NCBI GenBank assembly: GCA_964036155.1 | Contig: OZ038422.1 | Span: forward strand, 18,623,201-18,687,200 | Reading direction: 5' to 3' | DNA length: 64,000 bases | Source: Diploscapter coronatus | Lineage: Eukaryota; Nematoda; Chromadorea; Rhabditida; Rhabditidae | Made by a program: the position numbers and the translations under genes | Notes under the pieces: generated by a model | What the model was told of the DNA's origin: nothing | Database searches by the model: none | What the model saw: the letters and a program-made list of their open reading frames with translations, nothing else | Shown: positions 32,390 to 41,732 of the stretch, piece by piece | Position numbering within the stretch: position 1 is the stretch's first letter | Layout: every line of letters begins with the position of its first letter

Positions 32390-34674
32390 ATGGAGGTCAC
32401 AATATCTAGCCTGTTCGAATTCACAGGCTTTGTATTTTACGCTCTAGTTTTGACAATTATTGTAGCGTCGAAAAATACTTCGTTCAAATCGGCATTCTAT
32501 ACGATTTGCTTCAGTACAGGTAAAATTTACAAGGAATGTAAACTGTTAATAACGGATTCGAGGATAGAACACTGAAGTTCGACTCTTTCATTTACACTGC
32601 AATAGTGACAAACGACAAAATTAGCGTACTTTGATGAAACATTTGCCTATGTCATTATTCGCTTTAGCATCAAAGCATGGAAAGGCGAAACCTTCAATGT
32701 CTTATCCTCGGATCAGGTACACGATCAGCATTTTTAGTCTAGTTTTCGGTATCAGAATTAGCGAGATGACACTATAATCTTGAGCCTGATCCGTTATTAA
32801 TACACTATTTACATTCCTTGTTAATCTATTGAACTGCAGTTTCTTAATTTTCAGGGGTATTTGATATGCTGGGCATAATCAATAGTTGGATTATCAGCAC
32901 ATGGCTTTGTGTGAGTTGCAAAACTCGGGCAGAGCATCCATGGATGACTCGAATTTTCACCAACTTTTCATATGTAATTGAAGTTAATTGGCGAGAAGAG
33001 AGATAATCGTTTTTAGGTTGTGATCGAAGCTCATCTAATTGGAAATACAGCTCTTGCCGCTAATCGGTACACAGCAATTCGGTATCCACCAAATCATAAG
33101 AAGGTCGACTGATAGGAAAAATGCACAACTGTCTAATTTCAATTTAGATATGGTCTCCTAACACTATAAAACTAATAATAGGGCTTCAAATCCTTATATC
33201 CTTCCTGCTTTATTGCTATCTGCCATTTGTGCAATATGAGGAACACATCACAGAGGATGGAAACATCCTCATAGGCAAATTGGCTACAGTACCATTCTTG
33301 GTTAGTCGCTCTGCAGGTTAACTTCCGATAAAAATTATATAGTTTAGATATCTCGTAGCACTATGACTGTTTCTTGCATATTATATTTGGTTTTTGCAAT
33401 TGGGATGAATATTTCGACATCTTTCGCATTAGCCAAGCACAAAGGCAAAGGCATTGAATTGCAGGGAAAAGATAAGGTGATATTTTTCTTCTGCGACGAG
33501 ATAGTTTCTAAAATATCTTTATTTTTTGCAAGAATGCAAAGAGAAATTTTAAAGGATACACACAAAATTGAAGTCGAGATATGCTATTGACTGGAGAGAA
33601 CGTCGATATCCAAAAATTGCGCTGTCGTCTCGTTTTTCTTCTACGCGACTCACTATTTCGCTCCAAATTCGATTTCTAATTGCTGCATGAATATCGACTT
33701 TCTCTCCAATCAACGATACTCGAAAGGCATAAGTTTATGTTTTCGATACTCCATTCGAGGATTTTTCACGAATTTGTCAATTCAAAGAATTTGAAATCTT
33801 AGAGTCTTCTTTACTACGCGATATTCATATGCGCGATCTGTTCGCTGATGTGCATTCAGCAAATAGCTCGAATTTACGCCTTGTACATAAGGAATGACAA
33901 GAATTTGGATAATTGGCTGCTTGAGCGAGTTTGTTTGAAATCATTGATTTTAATTCTCAAATTGCATTTAAGCAAATATGGATAATGGACATAATGAACA
34001 TCTCTCCCCCATTCGTGCTGACCATTTTCTCTCGCGATATAAGGTTATCATTACTCACTGTGTAAGGCAATTGGATTGTTCGTGACTTTTTGGCGTAGAA
34101 GTTTTGCGACATATGATTAAGGAGAGATAGATCATGAATTTTCTAGAATCTCGTTTATTGCTGCGAATTTCTATGTCGCAAAGTTGTCAAGAATCCAAAT
34201 TGTCATGTATAATGAACTTTTCCATTCTCAATGCATTTTCAGGCCTTAAAGTTTTGGACACAGCCCTGTTAAACATGACAGCAAGAAGAGAGGAGAAATA
34301 ACATGGAAAGTGCGGTGGCAGACCACGAGAACAAAGCGTGAAAACTCATCTTTTTTGTTGTCTGCTATCACGCTTTCCCACGTTATTTCTCCTCTCTTCT
34401 CGCTACCATGTTTAACAGGACTGTGCCCAAAACTTTAAGGTCTGCACATTTTTACAATTTCTTCAGAGTGGAAATTCTACGCAAATTGTGTGGCAAATCG
34501 ACCATCAGTCAAATCGGGAGCGAATTGACTCTACAAACTGCACAAATCAGTCTCAGGTCATCGAATCAGTCAATCAGAAAGGAAGAAACCACTTCAAATG
34601 TAGCGAATGTTAACGTGAATGCGTATATTTATGGAATGTCGAGTAGTCATAGACCACGGACTCCGATCAACTAA
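32390..34674 (+). CDS. Srg-superfamily (Srv/Srg-like) chemoreceptor, copy B
   Basis: Paralogue of the gene at 29061-30632. Exon 1 starts MEVTISSLFEFTGFVFYALV...FKSAFYTICFSTG. Later exons read VFDMLGIINSWIISTWLCVS, VVIEAHLIGNTALAANRYTA with IRYPPNHKK, IWSPNTIKLIIGLQILISFL, EHITEDGNILIGKLATVPFL, STMTVSCILYLVFAIGMNIS, SLLYYAIFICAICSLMCIQQ, NLDNWLLER, IWIMDIMNISPPFVLTIFS, then a tail from EILRKLCGKS to SSHRPRTPIN, stop 34672-34674. The tail motif HRPRTPIN/YRPRTPTN is shared with copy A, so the intracellular end is conserved. Three introns contain separate transposon insertions absent from copy A (32549-32796, 33587-33713, 34250-34434). Reading frames are open, so it looks functional. Confidence 0.85.
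32549..32796. mobile_element. TTAA-flanked MITE, about 248 bp
   Basis: TTAA|TAACGGATTCGAGG at the left and GAGCCTGATCCGTTA|TTAA at the right. The inverted ends are about 13-17 bp with mismatches. The TTAA on both sides suggests a piggyBac-type insertion into intron 1 of chemoreceptor B. Confidence 0.65.
33587..33713. mobile_element. Inverted-repeat MITE, about 127 bp (copy 2)
   Basis: Ends TTGACTGGAGAGAACGTCGA and (reverse complement) TTGATTGGAGAGAAAGTCGA, pairing over about 25 bp. Over its whole length it matches the reverse complement of the element at 8297-8422. It lies in an intron of chemoreceptor B. Confidence 0.85.
34250..34434. mobile_element. Foldback MITE, 185 bp, arms of about 80 bp
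   Basis: The left arm AGTTTTGGACACAGCCCTGT and the reverse complement of the right arm AGTTTTGGGCACAGTCCTGT continue in parallel for about 80 bp (through AGAAGAGAGGAGAAATAAC). Both sides carry TTAA (34246-34249 and 34435-34438), so either a TTAA duplication or an extension of the palindrome. Confidence 0.85.
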
Positions 34675-34870
34675 AACTTATTTGAGTCAGGAATTCTATT
34701 TATTATGCATCGAAATTTTTAAAAAATGTATGTACAATTTTGTCGCTGTAAATAACGATCGTCAGTGTTTAGCATTTGTAGATAATTTCTTTATAGATAA
34801 AAGTTATTTTGGGTGAATATCAGCGTGATATTGATTGAAGTTGTGCTCATTAGTACTAAAAGTTTGCTTG

Positions 34871-35217
34871 TCAGACCGTGATTGAACGAATTTGATTTGG
34901 CTGATTGCTTCCATAGAGATTTGGCTGTCCAGAGACCTTGGCGCCATTTTCCTTTCTGCAGAACAACGTGAACTGAATCCTTCCACGAATGTTGCGATTC
35001 ATCAGCAAGTAGACGAAGGCAGGACAGCTTAGGAATATTCATTGATCGTCATTTCTAAATGGATGGCAATCTCACAGTGGATCAATTGATATCCAGCTTG
35101 TCCGATATGAACCCAAATCGGATTCAAGTTGAAATACTGGATGAGCACATAGATGGACGCCACAAATACGTTTAGAGTTGAAATGATTGTGGCTTGAATG
35201 AATGTCTGAATTTCTTT
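34871..35217 (-). pseudogene. Srt-type chemoreceptor relic (last two exons)
   Basis: The penultimate exon reads KEIQTFIQATIISTLNVFVA, SIYVLIQYFNLNPIWVHIGQ and AGYQLIH. The last exon reads CPAFVYLLMNRNIRGRIQFT, LFCRKENGAK and stop at 34871-34873. This matches TM6-TM7 of Srt receptors (HGxPAxIYLxxNxxIR). The two exons cannot be joined in frame with the available GTGAG donor and CTAAG acceptor: the phase is off by one. I found no convincing upstream exons between 35.2 and 36.4 kb. The likeliest reading is a decayed gene; a missed splice form is possible. Confidence 0.6.
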
Positions 35218-36435
35218 CTGGTTAGTTAGAAATATGATAAGATAATTGAGGGATGAATATGTTTTTGACAACATGGAGAAATTTTTCCATCATCTGAAAA
35301 GTTCCTTTTACCAAAATTAGGACTCCCGAGCAGATATGTCGAATATTTCGAATAAAATTTCTGTACAGAAATGTCATCGGGAATGAAATAAGATTTTCGC
35401 GAAGAAAAAAAACTAAACAAATTTTCTAGGTAAAAAAATCACAACCTGTCACCCAAAATGAACACATTTTCGCAAACGAAATATTGCTTGTGCGGCTATT
35501 TTGCCTTGATTTTTTGCAAAAAAAAAGTCTTACCGCAGATGAGAAAGTTCTTTCTTCACATTGCATGCACAGCTTACTCTAGCTATGTGGACTTTCCATA
35601 CACTCTGACAACGCATCATGTCTCTACACCTACACTCGCAAAACGGACATAAGCGTTGAGGTCATGATACAAATTTTTGAAAAATTAGCATTAGGCAAAA
35701 ATGAATTACATATTTCGACGAGACGAATTCGATGGTGTAGCTCTTATTCCAAATCCAGAATTACGTTCGAGTATTTCCCTACTAAAACTAACCTGCAGTT
35801 GTAAAGAGGTAGATTTTGTGATCCTTCAGCAGCCAGATAGGCTTCCATTTAGAAAAACAAGAATATAGTAACCTTATAGATTTGACAAATAGTTTTAACT
35901 TGTCAGTATTTGAACTCAAAAGACAGATTAATCCAGGATTTCTTATATCTGATAAGTATCTTCCTTTTATACCTATTACTACTATCAATTATTTACAAGC
36001 CCATTGTTTCTTTCACAAATGTTTCTGTGAAGAATGCAAAAGAGATTATATTCAGATTTAGATTACTGTAAAGGATGGGTTGATAAGGAAATATTCCGAA
36101 TCCATTTTCTCGCTTTGTTTTTGTCACCATCAGATTATTTTCTACAACTCACCATAGGAGTATAATTACGTCGAAAAGACTTCAGACATTGCTCATTTTT
36201 CATCCCAGACTAATGTGTACAATTCATTAAACGAATACAAATTTGCAAAGTCGGCATTTTATGACATTTTGTGTAATCGCTACTGATTTAGGATGGAAAA
36301 ATCGAGCATAAATGGGGGTTCAAGAATCTGAAAATATCACTTCTCATGATTACTCATTAACGATTTATTCATTTTAATTCGTTTTAAATTAGTCAACAAT
36401 AACAATGTTTATCAACCTGTTTGAACGTCTGATTC
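35218..36435. other. Intergenic region with repeat fragments
   Basis: Includes a degenerate copy of the 2640-3060 repeat at about 35290-35480. A weak chemoreceptor-like scrap lies near 36233-36265 (plus strand, reading KFAKSAFYDI). Otherwise AT-rich with no supported gene. Confidence 0.45.
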
Positions 36436-38571
36436 CTATTTGCTAGCCTTAACTCTGTAGAGATGAAGACTGCTACAGTCTTCGAATAACTCTTCATCCA
36501 CTCCAGCGAAATCCGCACATTTCGTCACGATGTCCTCCTTCAAACATTTTATGAAAACGATAATACAGCCAGCGGCCGAAAGTTTTAACACAAACATGAT
36601 CTTAAAAACAATCACCTATCAAATTATCTTGAAGCGATTTGGATAAAATCTTGTGCACAATAGTGACTCGATATCACCCGAATGCATGCTAAATTTTGGC
36701 TAAATCAATTCAAGATGATTTGATGAATAATCGTCTCTCCAAATTTTGAACTTCACTTGTATACTTTTCCATAACTAATTATCGAAAAAGTCATTTCCAT
36801 TTCGTTAAAAAATTAAATAAATTACAGAGAAGAAAACTGAAAATTAGTCCTACTTCTTGCGTGACAGATTTTTCTTTCAATGATTCAATTCAAAACCGAC
36901 CTCTTGCAACCAGTCATCGATTTTGAACGTCAGATTCAAATGAGCTGTGACTTCGTGAATGGAAGGGTTGTGGACGATTAGAGTGTCTTCTTTTATGAAG
37001 CTATGTAGAACTTGCCAACAGTTCTCCTAAATGTGGAAGTGGTTGATTAGATGTTATAAAGCTGGGTTATGATTTAGGACATAGAAATAGCGTGCTTTAT
37101 TTCTCTAAATTAACTCTACAAAATCGCCTGGACTAATAAAATAACCAACCTGTTCCTCGACGGAAAGAAAGAAACTGAAGACATTATTCATGACGATGAT
37201 ATTGGCAGAGGCGAGCAGGTCGAGTCGAGTTCGGATATCACTACACACGATCGAGACATTCTGAATGAAATGCAATAATATGTTTGAAATCATGAAAACA
37301 CCTACAGAAATGAAATATTCGTTCGTGTTGATGACCTTCTCCTGAATGGCGCACCACTTCTCGTTCATTTCCACGCCCGTAACTTTCGCACGACCATTAC
37401 TGAAAGGGATGACAACAAAGCTGGATATCATGATCAGGAATATTTGAATTTTCAAAAATTCGAACTCGTAAAGAATTTATCAGATTTTCCGCTGTGAACA
37501 TTTTTAAGTCGAATGAAACGATGTAAAGGAAACCTAAACAGAGCAGCTCCAAATACAACCGAACCAATACGCGAACCAATGTCGAGAACGTGGAAATCTG
37601 TTGGCAGACTGTCTTTATCCAAAGGAATCAGCTTTGTGAAGATGAATTCGATCTAAGAATGAATACTGAGGAAATTGGATTCGATTCTACTAGATTACCT
37701 GCGGAACTGAAAGGCTGTGAGAAATGAAGAGAAGCGGCTTCGTGTTCTTCGAGCCACAATCCAGACAGTAATTCCTGAGGAAAGAAGGGTGATTATCTAT
37801 TTAGGGAGAAAAAGATAATGTGACTGACCGACTCATTTTGCCATGAGAAATGAGATCTTCAACGGCATCATCGTCGTAGAGGAAACAATCCACGTTCACC
37901 TGAAATGATAGCTTATTGAACTCATGAAAATGTTAGATTATCCCAAGAAAGATAGTACTATTGATAGACGGTAATGATCTTCGCGTAAATGTTTAAAATG
38001 ATCGAATTGATATTCAATCATCAATTATTTTTTTTTATCTAAATAGATATTTGACAAAACTCTGCATAAGGAAAATAGTGAATAAATCTTTTTAGGACAA
38101 TGCTCAAATTTCATATTCACGATTTATTTAGAAAATGAAAATTCGTGTGTTTACATACCGTATTCTGCGAGTTGTGCTCCGAGTCAAATCCGACTTGGGG
38201 ATAGAGCACATTTTCAGAGTCGAGAATTGCAGAAGTTGGCAGCTGGAATGAACCATTTGGGTTTATCATCGAAAAGAACCACGCTGTACTTGTTCTCTGA
38301 GAGAATCGGAAATCCTCTGCAGTTTCTCCTCTGCATCGATGGCCAGCTTCGATCGCTTCACATCCGAGAAGGTTGTCACGTAGCGGAGAAACGCTGATTT
38401 CTGAATATTTTCCATGCGTTATATCAAATTTCAAAAGCCCCCCTTCTAAAATTTCATCTTGTAGTTTTATTTAAAATTTTAAAAATAAAAATCATCAAAT
38501 CAACTCACCTTTGTCGGATCGACATTATCCAATAACTCGATGAATTTGGTCTTCGCCTCCTGCAGATTCAT
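36436..38571 (-). CDS. Class I SAM-dependent methyltransferase-like protein
   Basis: Starts at 38571 with MNLQEAKTKFIELLDNVDP. The exons then read SAFLRYVTTFSDVKRSKLA, LPTSAILDSENVLYPQVGFD, VDCFLYDDDAVEDLISHGK, NYCLDCGSKNTKPLLFISHS, IEFIFTKLIPLDKDSLPTDF, then motif I HVLDIGSRIGSVVFGAALF, acidic loop KVTGVEMNEKWCAIQEKVI, SIVCSDIRTRLDLLASANII, VMNNVFSFFLSVEEQ (motif IV-like, NNVF), CWQVLHSFIKEDTLIVHNPS and a tail from CADFAGVDEELFED to YRVKASK, stop 36436-36438. The Rossmann motifs are clear, but I do not recognise the substrate class; the NNVFxF element recalls DOT1-like folds, which is only suggestive. The CxxC (CLDC) before the fold may bind metal with other cysteines. The upstream same-strand gene is the PAP2 phosphatase, 339 bp away. 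Confidence 0.75.
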
Positions 38572-38910
38572 TTCTACCTGAAATCAAGATCATTTGAACA
38601 AGGAATGCTACAGAACAATTTGGGCTAACGATATTGTTGCAGAATTGTACACGACTGAAATGGCAATCGATTTTTCTCAGTTCATTCAATAGTTTATTAA
38701 CAATCTCGTATCAACAAGATAGCATTCGTGGAATGATTCAATAAGTCAATAATGGTTGCATATTAAAAAAACCCTATATTTGCATCATCACAGACAGCGT
38801 TTGTAGAGATAATCAAGTGAGTAAAATATCCTATGAATTAATCAGAAATTGATAATACCCATTTTTGAAAGAGGCTGACATTTACCTTTCGATTATGCTC
38901 GTTTTTAGTT

Positions 38911-41058
38911 TCATTCTTTCTTCTCATACAAAAGAGATTGTTTGACGCGCCGCGGGTTGTACACTTCTGATTCTGTTTTCCAAGACGAAAGGAACGGAGG
39001 GAAGACGCAGGAAATGGCCAGAACAAAGCCGCCTGAAAATATATTCTTCAAGGGGAAATCATCTTTGCTAGAATCAGGTGCAACGCAGAATTTTGATTAT
39101 GATTCCATTTTTATTTCAAATTCGACCTAACCAAGGGTGTATGAAATTCCGATCTCGAGGTTTTCTTCGAGTCTCGGAAACTCGACCCTGAACTCTGGAG
39201 AATTTCTATTCAGATTCCAGATCGCGATAAAAACCAATTGCGTTTTAAGTTCCGAATTATTTTCGTTAAAAATTTAAAAAGATTAAAGAAAACTAACCGA
39301 GCACATCAGTAGGGTGATGCCAGTAGTCTGTGACTCGAGTAACTGCCACGAAAAATGTCCAGATCGTGAAGATAGTGATAAGCACGTTCCTCATCCAAAT
39401 CACGTAGCGATTTCGTGTTGCACTTGCCATCCTGGAAAGTATCTTGATCAGTATCGTCCAGTTCAACAATATTGGAGATCGAAAATAGAGAGGAACGAAT
39501 TTGGTTAAATTTCTCAATTCTGACAAACTGCAAAATGGGATCGAGTAAATTCTTTTCGGAAAATTAAAAATAGCAAAATTTTGTATGATAGTTTTCAATC
39601 AAGACGAACAAAGTATCATTCATTTCAAAATTCGATCTTATAAAAAAAGTCGTCTCTTATTGGAAAATGAGTCGTGTAAAACTCTCACTTTTCAAACTGA
39701 CCTGATGAGATAAATGGACATGAAGAGCCAGCAGAGGGCGGCTGCAGCCGTGTGGCCCGAGGGAAACGAGGCCTTCGCTGTGCGGATTCGGCGAAAATCC
39801 GGGTTCAGACAGATCACTTCTTCTGCTGAAATACAGGAAAGGATAAAAATAAGGTAAAATGAAATAGTACGCGGAATGATGGAATTAGGATCAGTTTTGC
39901 AGTCCATTTTGCTCCAATCCGGTCGACAAGCAGCCAGAAAATGCGGCCGAAGACGGCCCACCTGCAAATCCAAAATTAATATCCTTGCAAAATTGGCAAT
40001 GCTTTTCCATAATAATCATGGATTTTTGATCTAATAAAGCCCACTCAAAACAAGGCGATTGATTGCATGAGTAGTGCGTCTGACTAAATTAACACACTTT
40101 GAGAACAATTGACCTGCACCACTGAATTACCATAATCCTCTCGCATGTTTTGAAAAGGATCGTGCGGCCTCATTTCAAACATAATACTCCTTCGATGATT
40201 GAGACATTTTGCAAAAAATTTCTTTCAGAAAAAAGAAGCGAACCACAAGTATATTCTTTCGCTGGTTGCAAGAAATTATACGATTAATTCTTAAATTAAG
40301 AAATAAGAAAAGCTCACAAAAAGCGATTTTGATTAAAAAAAAATTACACAAGAATAATTTAACAACAAAAAACTCACACGGCATTTGATGATTTCCATGG
40401 CGAAAGTGCCGACTGCATAGACGATCACGTATTGCAGGTAGACCAGGGTCGAGGTCGTGAAGAATTTCGCCAGGCGATGATTTCCCTGTAAATTGATGAA
40501 TTGAATGCATCTATACATAAATTGGCTTACTTCAGCATTGTAGAAGAGCAGCGCTTCCACAGTGCAAATCACGAGGAATGGAGTCGCCAGGGAAATTAGG
40601 AGCAGTTGCTGAAATTCATGAAACTCAGTCAAATGAAATTTGCTAACTTCTGCCTACCTTCAAATCGACCGTATTCGGGTAGAACGGTTTAGCGATCCCA
40701 GTGTCGTTGCAATAAAGTGGGCGAGGAGATGGGGAGATGCCTTTTCTGGAAGTTATCCGCTTTTTATCGGCAGAAAAATCCTCTTTTGCACTTTAAAATC
40801 TCTAGTAAAAATGTATAGACTTTTTTCTTATTTTAGCAGAAGTTGAGTTGGACTTTCTCATCCGATTTAAGAATATTACTCTTTGCGAACCTACCCAACG
40901 AACATCAAATAGAGGAGAAGAGCAGCCCCGAGAGCGATTGTGATGTCGAGGAACATGTAGAGGAGGCCCTTGAAGACGATCCTGCGTTTGTCGTCCGACT
41001 CGTTCGGTCGGTTGAATCTGCCGCTGAATGTCGCCCTCTGTAGTCGCAGAGACACCAT
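38911..41058 (-). CDS. PAP2-superfamily lipid phosphate phosphatase (LPP-like)
   Basis: Integral membrane phosphatase of the LPP/wunen type, acting on phosphatidic acid and related lipid phosphates. The start at 41058 gives MVSLRLQRATFSGRFNRPNE and TM1 (FLDITIALGAALLLYLMFVG). Next come CNDTGIAKPFYPNTVDLK, QLLLISLATPFLVICTVEAL, RLAKFFTTSTLVYLQYVIVY and EIIKCxVGRLRPHFL (signature 1). Signature 2 is SFPSGHTAAAALCWLF (near 39740-39785) and signature 3 is TRVTDYWHHPTDVLG (near 39293-39340). The last exon gives FVLAISCVFPPFLSSWKTES...LLYEKKE, stop 38911-38913. The acidic/His residues of all three signatures are present; signature 3 begins Thr-Arg instead of the usual Ser-Arg. Six hydrophobic segments fit the family. 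Divergent from the Deltex-like gene and upstream of the methyltransferase on the same strand. Confidence 0.92.
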
Positions 41059-41732
41059 TCTGAGAACCGTGAAATTCACAAAAATAAAAAATTCCAAAAA
41101 ACAAAATTGAAATAAAACCCAACGCGAAAATAAAAAAAATCGCTCTATTCATCTGGCAGTTTTTCTTTCTTTTCTCCTCTCCGGTTCGCACATTCTTTCA
41201 CTTCTCTTTCCGTTTCTAACCAGACTATTTCCACACCCGCTAACCATTTTGAAAAATTCATTTCGACTTTCGAAACTTTTCATTTATCTCCGTGTCTTCG
41301 TCGTGAGCGACCGCCTTTCTTTACCTCCCAGCCGTGTAAGCCGTCGAGATTTTCAAAACCTTCGTGCTTCTCTTGTCTGATTCTTCTTTTCTTCTTGAAT
41401 TTTTAAAATTTTGCAAATCATGAGCTAGGCGATTTCTTTGTTTGTGAATTGGAAAACCTTAATTTTGAAGCCCGAAAACCGAATTCTTGTTTGACTAGAT
41501 TTCCGCACGTCTTTTCTAAAAATCGCTTGTCCTCCAATTGCTCTCAAAGCTTTCTGAGCTTTCATTTTTAAGTCCGGAGTCTGAATTCTGTTCCACCACA
41601 CATCTTCCATTTGTCAAGAATTTTGCGGAATGGGTTATCAAATCCTGTTTTTAACTCATTGCCTTGACAGCATTCTTCTAATCAAATTCATGTTTCAGAA
41701 ACTGGATAAGAACCAAAGCTGGGCAGCCGAGA
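41059..41732. promoter_or_regulatory. Divergent intergenic region, probable shared promoter
   Basis: 673 bp between the oppositely oriented starts of the PAP2 phosphatase and the Deltex-like gene. The stretch 41165-41420 is pyrimidine-rich on the plus strand. A TTTCAG acceptor-like site at about 41694-41699 precedes the Deltex start and could accept a trans-spliced leader or an upstream noncoding exon. No defined motif is claimed. Confidence 0.4.
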
